A DNA stretch of 64,000 bases from Thermoguttaceae bacterium (GTDB taxonomy: Bacteria; Planctomycetota; Planctomycetia; Pirellulales; Thermoguttaceae): assembly GCA_017434455.1 (NCBI GenBank), contig JAFRFG010000003.1, positions 1-64,000 on the forward strand. The letters run 5' to 3'. Shown in pieces: positions 8,584 to 16,482 of the stretch. Position 1 is the stretch's first letter. Each line of letters opens with the position of its first letter. A program made the position numbers and the translations under genes. The notes beneath the pieces were generated by a model, which saw only the letters and a program-made list of their open reading frames with translations, was not told where the DNA came from and did not search any database.

Positions 8584-9897
8584 TTAGGCGGACGCGCGTT
8601 TCTTGGTCTCTCTTCGCCTGATCACCAAAGCGGCGATCACGATGGCCGCCCCCGCCGCGATGAGGAGCCGGCGAACCGGCGGGGGGAGCGGCCGGGAGGA
8701 TTTGGATCCCCGCAAATCATCTTGTTTTTTGAGCCAGGAGTATTGTTCTAAGTCGGTGAAGCCCGGTTTGAGTTTGAAAACGCCCTTTCTTACCGCGATA
8801 GAGCAGTCGTTCGTCATCTGCCGCACATCGTTGACACAGTAGTCTTTAGGGACTTCCAGCGTAAAAACAGACCGTTTCACCGGTTCGTTGACGGCGAGTT
8901 TCTCTTGGTCGATGGTAAAGACCGTTCGCTTCACCAATTTTCCGGTGGAAACGTCCCAGCGCGATTCGGTCCAGACACAGGGGTAGAGGGTATCGGTACG
9001 GGACGGTTTGACGAACCGCTCGGCTTTGTACTCTTGGACCGGATGCCCCGAGGTCGGATCGAAGAGCTCGATTTTGGGGCAGATATATCCCATGCTCGGG
9101 ACAATCGTATACCGCTCGATGACTGTGTCGTCGACGGCGTTTTCCAGCAGATAGGCCTCGCGGCCGTCCTCGTACGGTTCGGTTCCCGCGATCCTTAAGA
9201 CGGTGAGCGCGCCGTCGCATCTATAGAGCTTCCTTAATTGTTCTTGGATGTCGCCGCGGGTGAGCGGCTTGTTGGTTTCCGCGGCGCGGTACGCGCAGGT
9301 GCTGGCCAATCGGCCGGTCACGCGTCCGAATCGGGGGAAATCCCAGTTACTGCACCAATTGTTGTTGTCGACGCACAAATAAGAGGGCTCGAAGATCATC
9401 GTTTCGAATTTGGGTCCGCCGCCGTCTGTCCTCCGGAGATCGTCGAGTTCGATCATCACCGTTCCGGGCATCATGTCGGAGCACGGCGCGGCTTTGGTAT
9501 AGCGGTAGTCCTTTTGGGAATAGTCGAAAATGAAGTACCCGCTGAAGATATGTTTTTCGGAATACTTGGCGTGGATCTCGGCGGATATCTTCTCCTCGTC
9601 CGGTTCCTCGACAATATCTTCGGGATACTCTTCGTTATGCCGGGCGATCTCTTCCTTCCGGTGGGTGATTACCTTCTCGCATATCGCCCGGATATCTTCT
9701 TCGGTCATCGGACCGTAATCGACACACCTCTGGTAGAAGATGTTTCCGGTCTTGATCGCCGCCGGGCCTTCCGGATCGATCGCCTTGAGGAAAATTTCGA
9801 CACCGTCCTCCTCGGCCGCGGCCGCGCGGTGACAAACAGTCACGCTCGCGGTGACGACCAGCGCCAAAAGAACGACGCGAACGGAGATTTTGATCAT
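8584..9897 (-). CDS. Secreted/anchored orphan family protein, paralog 1
   Basis: A 437-residue protein of a family I do not recognise, present four times in this window. The ATG at 9897 is chosen because it gives a clean signal peptide (MIKISVRVVLLALVV, cleaved near CHRAAAAEED) and has GGAG upstream. Shared blocks: EEDGVEIFLKAIDPEGPA just after the signal, SGYFIFDYSQK, YTIVPSMGYICPKIELFDP, a TGKLVKRTVFTIDQEKLAVN-like block and LEVPKD. A hydrophobic segment (LLIAAGAAIVIAALVI) followed by RRRETKKRASA ends the protein, typical of a stop-transfer anchor, so the body should face the periplasm. The alternating YT, FD and TGK strands suggest a beta-sheet fold, perhaps LolA-like; that is inference only. 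Confidence 0.8.
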   Translation of the reverse strand: MIKISVRVVLLALVVTASVTVCHRAAAAEEDGVEIFLKAIDPEGPAAIKTGNIFYQRCVDYGPMTEEDIRAICEKVITHRKEEIARHNEEYPEDIVEEPDEEKISAEIHAKYSEKHIFSGYFIFDYSQKDYRYTKAAPCSDMMPGTVMIELDDLRRTDGGGPKFETMIFEPSYLCVDNNNWCSNWDFPRFGRVTGRLASTCAYRAAETNKPLTRGDIQEQLRKLYRCDGALTVLRIAGTEPYEDGREAYLLENAVDDTVIERYTIVPSMGYICPKIELFDPTSGHPVQEYKAERFVKPSRTDTLYPCVWTESRWDVSTGKLVKRTVFTIDQEKLAVNEPVKRSVFTLEVPKDYCVNDVRQMTNDCSIAVRKGVFKLKPGFTDLEQYSWLKKQDDLRGSKSSRPLPPPVRRLLIAAGAAIVIAALVIRRRETKKRASA

Positions 9898-9968
9898 GAG
9901 GAGGGCTCCTGAGAAAAAAACCGGGAAATTTTTCGTCCCGCGAAACAAATACGAGACGATTCTTCCCT

Positions 9969-9998
9969 ACTATAGGAGCAGAGGGGGGCGGATGTCAA
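9969..9998 (-). promoter_or_regulatory. Sigma-70 type promoter
   Basis: On the minus strand, TTGACA (9998-9993), an 18-base spacer and TATAGT (9974-9969) lie about 72 bases upstream of paralog 1. The -35 matches the consensus exactly. Confidence 0.75.
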
Positions 9999-10239
9999 GC
10001 GGACAATCTAAAAATTTGTGAGCCATCCTCGAAATTCGGGAGCGGAAACGAACAAAATGGTTGCGAAAACAGCCCGCCGGCGGTACGATTAAGCGTATTG
10101 AATAAGGGATCGCCGCGCCGGCCGCAAGCATTAGGTGTTTGTGAAAGCTGTTGATCGACAGGAGCCCGGTGAGCCGTTTCAGCGGCAAGACCGCCGGGGG
10201 AAGATACGTGTTTACCGACAGACAGGAAAAGGTGTGGAT

Positions 10240-11094
10240 ATGAGCGAAAACAAGCCGATCATCGCGTTTATGTACGACTTCGACAAGACTCTCTGCACCA
10301 AGGATATGCAGGAATATACCTTTATTCCTAACCTTGGGACGACGTCGGAAGAATTCTGGAAAGAGTCCGGCGAACTCGCGAAAGAGAACAAAATGGACGG
10401 TATTCTCGCTTACATGTATATCATGCGGGAAAAGGCGCGTTCGTCTCATATCCCTGTACGAAGAGATGACTTTGTGAAACTGGGGAAAGATCTTGAATTC
10501 TTCCCCGGCGTTCCATCATGGTTTGACCGTATCAATCGCATCGGGGAAGAGCAGGAAGTGATCATCGAGCATTATATTATTTCCTCGGGATTGCGTGAAA
10601 TCATCGAAGGGTCGAGTATATACGATAAGTTTCACGCAGTGTTCGCCTGCGAGTTCTTCTATGATGAGAACAACGTCGCCTGCTGGCCCAAAAACGTCGT
10701 GAATTATACGACAAAGACACAGTTCCTCTATCGTGTCAACAAGGGAGTATTGGATCTGTCGAAGGATGAGGAACTGAATCAATATACTCCCGAAGACGAC
10801 CGCCGAATTCCTTTCAGGAATATGGTTTATATCGGTGACGGAATAACCGATGTTCCCTGCATGAAACTGGTGAAAGTCAACGGCGGCTATTCCATCGCCG
10901 TCTACCGGGAAGAGAAGAAATCCGAAGTCACGGGTTTCCTCCGGGACAATCGTGTCAACTACATAGAGCCTGCCGATTATTCTGAGGGAAGCCCTCTGGA
11001 GAAAATCGCGAGCGATATTATCCGCCAAATGGCGATCAAGGATTCTTTGGTCCGGCAGACAAAAGCTCAGTTAAAAGAAATCGGCCGGGGTTAA
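10240..11094 (+). CDS. HAD-superfamily phosphatase
   Basis: A 284-residue cytoplasmic hydrolase. HAD motif I is DFDKT (residues 13-17; Asp nucleophile 13, acid/base Asp15). The metal-binding motif IV appears as YIGDGITDVPC in the C-terminal third. Between them lies a long helical cap segment (EEFWKESGELAKENKMDG). The ATG at 10240 is used because AAAAGG lies 8-10 bases upstream and the DxDxT loop then sits near the N-terminus; an earlier in-frame ATG at 10135 adds residues unlike any HAD. The gene is convergent with the orphan paralogs and followed by a decayed coding fragment, so the neighbourhood gives no substrate. Serine-phosphatase-like members are the nearest in motif style; the substrate is unknown. 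Confidence 0.85.
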   Translation: MSENKPIIAFMYDFDKTLCTKDMQEYTFIPNLGTTSEEFWKESGELAKENKMDGILAYMYIMREKARSSHIPVRRDDFVKLGKDLEFFPGVPSWFDRINRIGEEQEVIIEHYIISSGLREIIEGSSIYDKFHAVFACEFFYDENNVACWPKNVVNYTTKTQFLYRVNKGVLDLSKDEELNQYTPEDDRRIPFRNMVYIGDGITDVPCMKLVKVNGGYSIAVYREEKKSEVTGFLRDNRVNYIEPADYSEGSPLEKIASDIIRQMAIKDSLVRQTKAQLKEIGRG

Positions 11095-11391
11095 CTGTAT
11101 TTTTATGACGGCAGGGAAGTGAGGTTCGTCGTCCCGATGAAAAAACGATAGAGACTATTTCGCTTGTTTCTGGCGTCAACAAAGGATCGGGAAGAGAACA
11201 AACGAGGCAAGACAGAGGGAAATCTATGCCGCGGTAAGTGATGTTTTGCCCAGTGTCTTGTCTAAAGAACAAAAGCAAAGGAAGCTCTCTAACCTGCTTC
11301 GGGCTATGAGAACAAAAGACGGAATACTCGATTCCCGTGGAAAGACAAGCAATGTTGTCTGGTTCTTGCGGCAGCGGGACCGTGGCTCGAA
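11095..11391 (+). pseudogene. Decayed coding fragment (C-terminal remnant)
   Basis: Protein-like sequence appears in shifting frames and none has a proper start. FYDGREVRFVVPMKKR ends at a TAG near 11151. A frame open from 11141 to 11397 then yields a coherent C-terminus containing EIYAAVSDVLPSVLSKEQ, RKLSNLLRAM and GKTSNVVWFLRQRDRGSK, ending at a TGA inside the tandem repeat. The helix pattern resembles a C-terminal winged-helix of a DNA-binding or ATP-binding protein, but I cannot name the family. The mix of frames and lack of a start point to a gene broken by indels and a 5' deletion. Confidence 0.5.
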
Positions 11392-11606
11392 GTGAGTTTT
11401 AGTGAGTTTTGGCCGGTTTTAAGTGAGTTTTAGTGAGTTTTGGCCGGTTTTAAGTGAGTTTTAGTGAGTTTTGGCTGGTTTTAAGCGAGTTTTAGTGAGT
11501 TTTGGCCGGTTTTAAGTGAGTTTTAGCGAGTTTTGGCCGGTTTTAAGTGAGTTTTAGTGAGTTTTGGCTGGTTTTAGTGAGTTTTAAGTGAGTTTTGGCT
11601 GGTTCT
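11392..11606. repeat. 31-bp tandem repeat array, about 6.7 copies
   Basis: The unit reads GTGAGTTTTAGTGAGTTTTG followed by GCCGGTTTTAA and recurs head to tail with few substitutions (GCC/GCT, GTGAG/GCGAG). Each unit itself contains three 10-11 base sub-repeats of the form GTGAGTTTT(A/G) or GGCCGGTTTTA. There are no unique spacers, so it is not a CRISPR array. It begins at the stop codon of the decayed fragment and ends with a shorter, variant copy. Confidence 0.93.
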
Positions 11607-11734
11607 CGTGACCTTCAGGAATAAAATCCGAGAGAATTCACCGTTCGGAAGAGGCCTTATCGAGTCGGTGAGCTCATCGGTCTGTGCCGCGGTACCGTGG
11701 GCGAATGACGCTGTTTGTGCGGAAGACGCCTTCC

Positions 11735-13030
11735 TCACGCGGCCGCGCGTTTTTTTGTTTCTCTTCGCTTGATTACCAAAGCGGCGATCACGATAGCCGC
11801 CCCCACCGTGATGAGGATCTTGCGGACCGGCGGGGGGAGCGTTCGGGAGAGGTCGGAATCGCGCAAATCATCCTGTTTTTTAAGCCAGGAGTATTGCTCT
11901 AAATCGGTGAAGCCCGGTTTGAGTTTGAAAGCGCCCTTTCTCACCGCGATCGAGCAGTCGTTCGTCATCTGACGCAGGTCGTCGATACAGCAGCCCTTGG
12001 GGACTTTCAGCGTAAAATCCCCGCGTTTCATCGGTTTGTTTAAGGAAAGCTTCTTTTCGTCGATGGTATAGTCCAATTTCAACGCCCATTTTCCGGTGGA
12101 AGTGTTCCAGTACGAATGGGTGTAGACGAGGGGGTAACGGATATCGGCGCGTGACGGCTTGACGAACCGCTCGGCTTCGTACGTTTGGCTCAGATGGCCC
12201 GTGACCGGATCGAAGATCTCGATTTTGGGGCAGAGATACCCTATACTCGGGACAATCGTATACCGCTCGATCACTTTGTCGTCGATGGCGTTTTCCAGTA
12301 TATAGGCCTTCGAGCCGTCCTCGTACGGTTCGGTTCCCGCGATCCTCAAAACGGTGACCGGGCCGTCAATTCTATAGAGCTTTCTTAATTGCTCTTGGAT
12401 GTCATCGGACGTGACCGGCTCCCCTTTTTCCGCGGCGCGAGCCGCGCACGCATCGGCCAGTCGGCCGGCGACGCGCCCGAATCGGGGGAAATCCCCGATG
12501 CAGCACATCCGCTGGTTTTCGACGATTATCATGGAATGGGAAGGATCGTCTATCATCGATTCGAATTTGGGGCCGCCGCCGTCGGTCCCCCGGAGATCGT
12601 CGATTTCGATCGCCACCGTTCCGGGCATCATGAAGGAATTCGGCTCGGCCTTGATATAGCGGCAGCCCTTTTGAGAATGGTCGAAACGGTAGTATCCGCT
12701 GAGGAAATGTTTTGTATACCTGGCGTGTATCTCGGCGGTGATCTTCTCCTCGTCCGGTTCCTCGATCGGATCTTCGGGATATCGCTCCTTATCCCGGGCG
12801 AACTGTTCCTTCTGTCGGGCGATCTCCGTCTCGCAGATCGTCTGAATCTCTTCTTCGGTCTTCCGGCCGAATTCCCAGGACATGTCGAAGACGATGTTTC
12901 CGGTCTTGAGCACCGACGGGCCTTCCGGGTCGATCGCCTTGAGGAAAATATCGACGCCGTCCTCCTCGGCCGCGGCCGCGGCCGTGAGGAGCAGCGCCAA
13001 AAGAACAGCGCCCGCGGAGATTTTGATCAT
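11735..13030 (-). CDS. Secreted/anchored orphan family protein, paralog 2
   Basis: A 431-residue paralog of the gene at 8584-9897. The start is the ATG at 13030 (MIKISAGAVLLALLLTAAAAAEEDG), which gives a signal peptide ending just before the shared EEDGVDIFLKAIDPEGPS block; the frame extends upstream but without family similarity. Conserved segments: SGYYRFDHSQKGCRYIKAE, RYTIVPSIGYLCPKIEIFDP, LNKPMKRGDFTLKVPKG and CSIAVRKGAFKLKPGFTDLE. The protein ends with a single anchor (ILITVGAAIVIAALVI) and a basic tail. It is closest to paralog 1, including the C-terminal ~90 residues, so these two look like a recent duplication now separated by the HAD gene and repeats. Function unknown. Confidence 0.8.
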   Translation of the reverse strand: MIKISAGAVLLALLLTAAAAAEEDGVDIFLKAIDPEGPSVLKTGNIVFDMSWEFGRKTEEEIQTICETEIARQKEQFARDKERYPEDPIEEPDEEKITAEIHARYTKHFLSGYYRFDHSQKGCRYIKAEPNSFMMPGTVAIEIDDLRGTDGGGPKFESMIDDPSHSMIIVENQRMCCIGDFPRFGRVAGRLADACAARAAEKGEPVTSDDIQEQLRKLYRIDGPVTVLRIAGTEPYEDGSKAYILENAIDDKVIERYTIVPSIGYLCPKIEIFDPVTGHLSQTYEAERFVKPSRADIRYPLVYTHSYWNTSTGKWALKLDYTIDEKKLSLNKPMKRGDFTLKVPKGCCIDDLRQMTNDCSIAVRKGAFKLKPGFTDLEQYSWLKKQDDLRDSDLSRTLPPPVRKILITVGAAIVIAALVIKRRETKKRAAA

Positions 13031-13074
13031 GACAGAAAGACTCCCATTTGAATCACCCTTAGCGCGGCCGCTTT

Positions 13075-14379
13075 TTATTTGCCGCGCAGCCACCGGACCA
13101 CCAGCGCCGCGGCGATGATGAGCAGGCCCCCCGCGATAAGAAGGATGCGAACCAGCGGTTTGGGCTCTCCCGCCGGGGAGGGGGAACCGGAAGGACTTGT
13201 ATTGGACGGGGCCGTATTCGACGGGGGGGTACTGGAAATTTCTCCCGGTTTTTTCAGCCAGGAGAGTTTCTCCAGGTCGAATCCCCCCGGCTCCAGGGTC
13301 AACTCGCCCGGCTCGACCGCGACGTAGTTGGTATTTTTCCCATCTCGTGAGTCGATGACACCGCAATTGGCCGAGATCTCCAGCGCGAAATCTTTGGGGG
13401 TCATCGGCTCGTTGAGAACGAGACTGTCTTGATCGATGGTGTACCGGCACTGCTGCGTCAACGCTCCGGTTTGGGGGTTGTATTGCCTTTCGGTGTAGTG
13501 GGTGGGGTACCAGAGGTCGGAATGGGGCTGTTTGACAAAATCGTCGGCTTCGTATTCCTCGATCGGATCGCCTGTCCTGAAGTTAAAGGTCGCGGCTTTT
13601 GTGCAGATGTAACCCATTTCGGGGACGATCGTGCAGCGCCGGGTGACTTTCTCGCCGACCCCACACTCGAGCGTATAGGCGGTGGAACCGTTGTCGTAGG
13701 GTTGGGTTTCCACGATCTCGAAAACCCTTGCCTCGTCACTGTCGCCGCACAGCGCCTTGGTCACCTCGATGATCTTGTCGCGGGGGGACAGATCCTTTTG
13801 ATCTGGAATCTCGGCCGTAAAGAGCCCCGCCATAAGACCCCGAAAGCGTCCGAATTCCTCGCATTTCGCGGCGGATGTAGGGGTGTTGCTGATGAACACT
13901 GTCGAAGGAGATTCAAGCTGCGCCGCTTCGGTTTTGCCCTTGGGGCCGCTCTTTTCCTGTTTCTGGATCACCGTGGAGGTATGGCCGTCGATCGTCAATT
14001 CTGTCTTGGTGTATCGGTACGGCTCTTGAGAGTAGTCAAAACAAAGCAGACCGCTGATCATTCGCGGTTGGGAATATTTCGCCCTGACGGAATCGGTGAC
14101 CTGACGGATGGCCGCCTCGTCCAACGGCTTGTTGTTTATGTCTTGCTGAATGGCGATCATCTGATCACATTCCGCCTGGATTTCTTCTTCCGTCTTGCCC
14201 CCCAGCTCTTTGGACAGCTCGTAGGCGACCGTTCCGGTCTTAATCACCGCCGGGCCCTGCGGGTCGATCGCCTTGAGGAAAATATCGATGCCGTCCTCCT
14301 CGGCACGGACGCCGCGGCAAAGAAGCGCGGCGGTGAAAAGAAACGCCATCAGAGCGATTCGAGCGGAGAGTTTGGTCAT
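13075..14379 (-). CDS. Secreted/anchored orphan family protein, paralog 3
   Basis: A 434-residue family member. The ATG at 14379 is preceded by AGGAGA at 7 bases and gives a signal peptide (MTKLSARIALMAFLFTAALL). The family opening block EEDGIDIFLKAIDPQGPA follows at once. The middle part diverges from paralogs 1 and 2, but the framework SGLLCFDYSQEPYRYTKTE, CTIVPEMGYICTKAATFNF, TGALTQQCRYTIDQDSLVLN and DFALEISANCGVIDSRDG is kept. A Ser/Pro/Thr-rich spacer of about 20 residues precedes the C-terminal membrane anchor and the short LRGK tail. It lies 44 bases upstream of paralog 2 in the same orientation. Confidence 0.8.
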   Translation of the reverse strand: MTKLSARIALMAFLFTAALLCRGVRAEEDGIDIFLKAIDPQGPAVIKTGTVAYELSKELGGKTEEEIQAECDQMIAIQQDINNKPLDEAAIRQVTDSVRAKYSQPRMISGLLCFDYSQEPYRYTKTELTIDGHTSTVIQKQEKSGPKGKTEAAQLESPSTVFISNTPTSAAKCEEFGRFRGLMAGLFTAEIPDQKDLSPRDKIIEVTKALCGDSDEARVFEIVETQPYDNGSTAYTLECGVGEKVTRRCTIVPEMGYICTKAATFNFRTGDPIEEYEADDFVKQPHSDLWYPTHYTERQYNPQTGALTQQCRYTIDQDSLVLNEPMTPKDFALEISANCGVIDSRDGKNTNYVAVEPGELTLEPGGFDLEKLSWLKKPGEISSTPPSNTAPSNTSPSGSPSPAGEPKPLVRILLIAGGLLIIAAALVVRWLRGK

Positions 14380-14457
14380 GAGAAATCTCCTGCGGTCAAG
14401 CGGTTTACGGGAGTTTTTTTGCCGGGCCTGCGCACCGGCGGCCACGTATCACGATAT

Positions 14458-14485
14458 ATTATATGATGAGGGGGCGGGGGGACAA
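14458..14485 (-). promoter_or_regulatory. Candidate promoter of paralog 3
   Basis: On the minus strand, TTGTCC (14485-14480), a 16-base spacer and TATAAT (14463-14458) lie about 80 bases upstream of the ATG at 14379. Confidence 0.6.
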
Positions 14486-14575
14486 AGTCAAGACCGCGAT
14501 ACCCAATTTCTGAGAGAATTTTCGAAAAGTTTGGCGGGGAACTTTTTCCCCGTTGAATAACCACCGCCCCCGCGC

Positions 14576-14613
14576 GCGAAGCTGCCGATCGGTGACAACA
14601 TCGGCGGCTTCGC
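14576..14613 (-). terminator. Strong hairpin downstream of the esterase gene
   Basis: A 14-bp perfect stem GCGAAGCTGCCGAT/ATCGGCGGCTTCGC encloses a 10-base loop, 25 bases past the esterase stop. A second, smaller hairpin (GGGGAA/TTCCCC near 14536-14551) follows on the minus strand. There is no long T run directly after the first stem, so it may stabilise the 3' end rather than terminate alone. Confidence 0.6.
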
Positions 14614-14637
14614 GTGGAGAGCCGGGGGGACGCGCCG

Positions 14638-16152
14638 CTATTTCTCGCTGAAGCGCTCCGACCGGTAGTAGCCGTTGTAGCCGTTCGGGATCGGATCGGC
14701 CGGCCCGGCGCCGGGGATCCGCCCGTGGACTTTCATCACCCGGCGATAGACGGTATCGCCGCTTTGGGCGTAGAGGTAATTATTTTCGGCGCCGCCGAAG
14801 GCGACCGCCTCGGCCGGCTTATCGCCGGGGAGGGTCAGAAGGGTCTCGACCATCCCGAACGGCGTGATCACCTGGATCCCCATCTGCGTGGCGGCGTAGA
14901 TGCGTCCCTGCCCGTCGACGGCCATACCGACAGCGCCCAGCTGGCGCGCGTCCCACGACAGGCGCAGCGGCGCCTGGCCGAAGGGGTCCCCGAGCGTTCC
15001 GTCGGGGTTGATCGGCATCATATAGACGAACCGCCGATCGAGGTCGGCGGCGTACAGCCGCCACAAGTCGGCCGACACAGCGACCGAGGTGAGGCGCGAG
15101 AAATCGGCGTCGGCCGGGGTGACACACCGGTCGTTCCCCCGCTCGTCGGTCAGGTACAGGTCGCTCCCCTCGGCGCGGAAGGTTCCGGCGGCCGATCGCG
15201 CCTGCGGGGGAACGGGCATCGGCTCGTCGGTGACTTCCCAGCCGGTGCCGAAGGTGAGGATATCATCGATCTGAAGGGGGTTGCGCAGCGGCCGAACCGG
15301 TTCCTGGTCCCATCCCTTCCACAAAAACTGCATCGCGCGGCGGGCCACCTCGGGATCGGTCCAGCGGCAGCCGTGCCCCTCGCCGGGGAAGTGCTCGCAC
15401 TGGTAATCATAGCCGCAAAAGTCCATCATCCGCTCGGCGTTGATTGCCGCGACTAGGGAATCGCCCGCCGGGATCATCGGCTCGAAGTCGCCGTACAGCT
15501 CATAGCAGCGGATCGCCCGGGTCTCGGCGATGCGGGCCAAATAGACGGGGGTCTCGCCGTCGCGCATCGAGCTGAAGGTCGGGCTCGACATATAGCAGCG
15601 GTGGAAGTAGTCGTTGCGGAACCAGGCGAGATTCCAGGCGGAGATACCGCCGGAAGAGGCGCCGCCGACTAAGTGCATATCGGGGGAGGGGGAGATATTC
15701 AGCCCGTACTCGTTGATCAGCCAGGGGAGGAACTCGTCGATGACGAAATCGGCGTACTGCGGACCGCACTGGTCGTACTCCTCGGCGCGCATGTGCCAGC
15801 CGATTCCCCCGGGGAGGGTCGCCTCGAGATTGCCGGCGATCAGTCCGACACAGACGACGGCGGGGAGCTGGCCGGAGTCGGCCAATTCGGCCATCACGTC
15901 GGCGTGAACCTGAACCAGCCCGTCGTGGCAGAGGTAAAGCGCCGCGGGGGTGCCGGGGTCATACGCCTTGGGGACGTAAAGGAAGTACTGGAAGGAGACC
16001 CCCGGTTTGTGCTCGGTCGAGACGTAGACGCCGCCGACGGTCTCGCCCGGCTTGTACTCGCCGGCCGCCGCCGGGCGGACGCAAGAAAGCGCCGCCGCGC
16101 AAAAGACCAGCGCCAAGAGCGCGAGCCGTGTCGTTAAAGATAAAGAACCCAT
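14638..16152 (-). CDS. Exported esterase with C-terminal SMP-30/propeller-like domain
   Basis: A 504-residue protein. Residues 1-30 are a signal peptide (MGSLSLTTRLALLALVF, cleaved after RPAAA). Residues 35-285 are an alpha/beta-hydrolase of the enterochelin-esterase/feruloyl-esterase class (PF00756-like): the nucleophile elbow is GGASSGG at 163-169 with Ser166, and the catalytic His is in GEGHG (257-261). Residues ~290-504 look like an SMP-30/gluconolactonase-type beta-propeller (VGMAVDGQGRIYAATQMGIQVITP). Similar fusions are common in planctomycetes and lentisphaerae, and a periplasmic role in cleaving ester-linked sugar substituents is plausible. Its 5' end is duplicated on the far side of the adjacent island. 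Confidence 0.88.
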   Translation of the reverse strand: MGSLSLTTRLALLALVFCAAALSCVRPAAAGEYKPGETVGGVYVSTEHKPGVSFQYFLYVPKAYDPGTPAALYLCHDGLVQVHADVMAELADSGQLPAVVCVGLIAGNLEATLPGGIGWHMRAEEYDQCGPQYADFVIDEFLPWLINEYGLNISPSPDMHLVGGASSGGISAWNLAWFRNDYFHRCYMSSPTFSSMRDGETPVYLARIAETRAIRCYELYGDFEPMIPAGDSLVAAINAERMMDFCGYDYQCEHFPGEGHGCRWTDPEVARRAMQFLWKGWDQEPVRPLRNPLQIDDILTFGTGWEVTDEPMPVPPQARSAAGTFRAEGSDLYLTDERGNDRCVTPADADFSRLTSVAVSADLWRLYAADLDRRFVYMMPINPDGTLGDPFGQAPLRLSWDARQLGAVGMAVDGQGRIYAATQMGIQVITPFGMVETLLTLPGDKPAEAVAFGGAENNYLYAQSGDTVYRRVMKVHGRIPGAGPADPIPNGYNGYYRSERFSEK

Positions 16153-16238
16153 ATTCTCTCCTTGTGGTATGGTGATGAATGGTTTTTGTTGGATGGTTTT
16201 CGCTGACGGCTATTGTACCACAGGGGCGGGGATATTTC
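16078..16238 (-). repeat. Direct repeat A (left bracket of the LlaJI island)
   Basis: 161 bases spanning the signal-peptide codons, start region and promoter of the esterase. They match 23111-23271 at most positions, including identical runs around TTAAAGATAAAGAACCCATA and CTATTGTACCACAG. Both copies have the same orientation. The copies have diverged, so this is not a fresh target-site duplication. Confidence 0.85.
16212..16217 (-). promoter_or_regulatory. Candidate -10 box of the esterase gene
   Basis: TACAAT on the minus strand, preceded by TGG (extended -10 style), about 60 bases upstream of the esterase ATG. It is retained exactly in the second repeat copy. Confidence 0.5.
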
Positions 16239-16482
16239 ACGGTGGGTTTGATGGACAGTGAATAATTCTGCAGCGGATGGAAAGACGAATTTAGTGTCAA
16301 TTACATAATTAAAGTGAAAGACAGATGGCTTCGCGTGAATCATGGAAAGAAAAAGAATCTATAACTCATAATCACCATAGGACAAATGTAAAGGGAAAGA
16401 AGGAATAATCATTGTTTGTGTTATAGGAGAGATAACTCCGTTGTTTAAGAATAAGGAATAGATAAGGATGGCAAATATTCAG
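16239..16482. other. AT-rich gene-free segment at the island's left end
   Basis: About 240 bases between the esterase promoter and the end of the LlaJI R2-like gene. Base composition turns AT-rich within a few tens of bases of the repeat boundary. I see no open frame of note, no inverted terminal repeats and no integrase site. Confidence 0.6.

Noticed and set aside
11392..11606. Possible CRISPR array
   Set aside because: The 31-bp units abut directly with no unique spacers, and no cas gene is present in the window.
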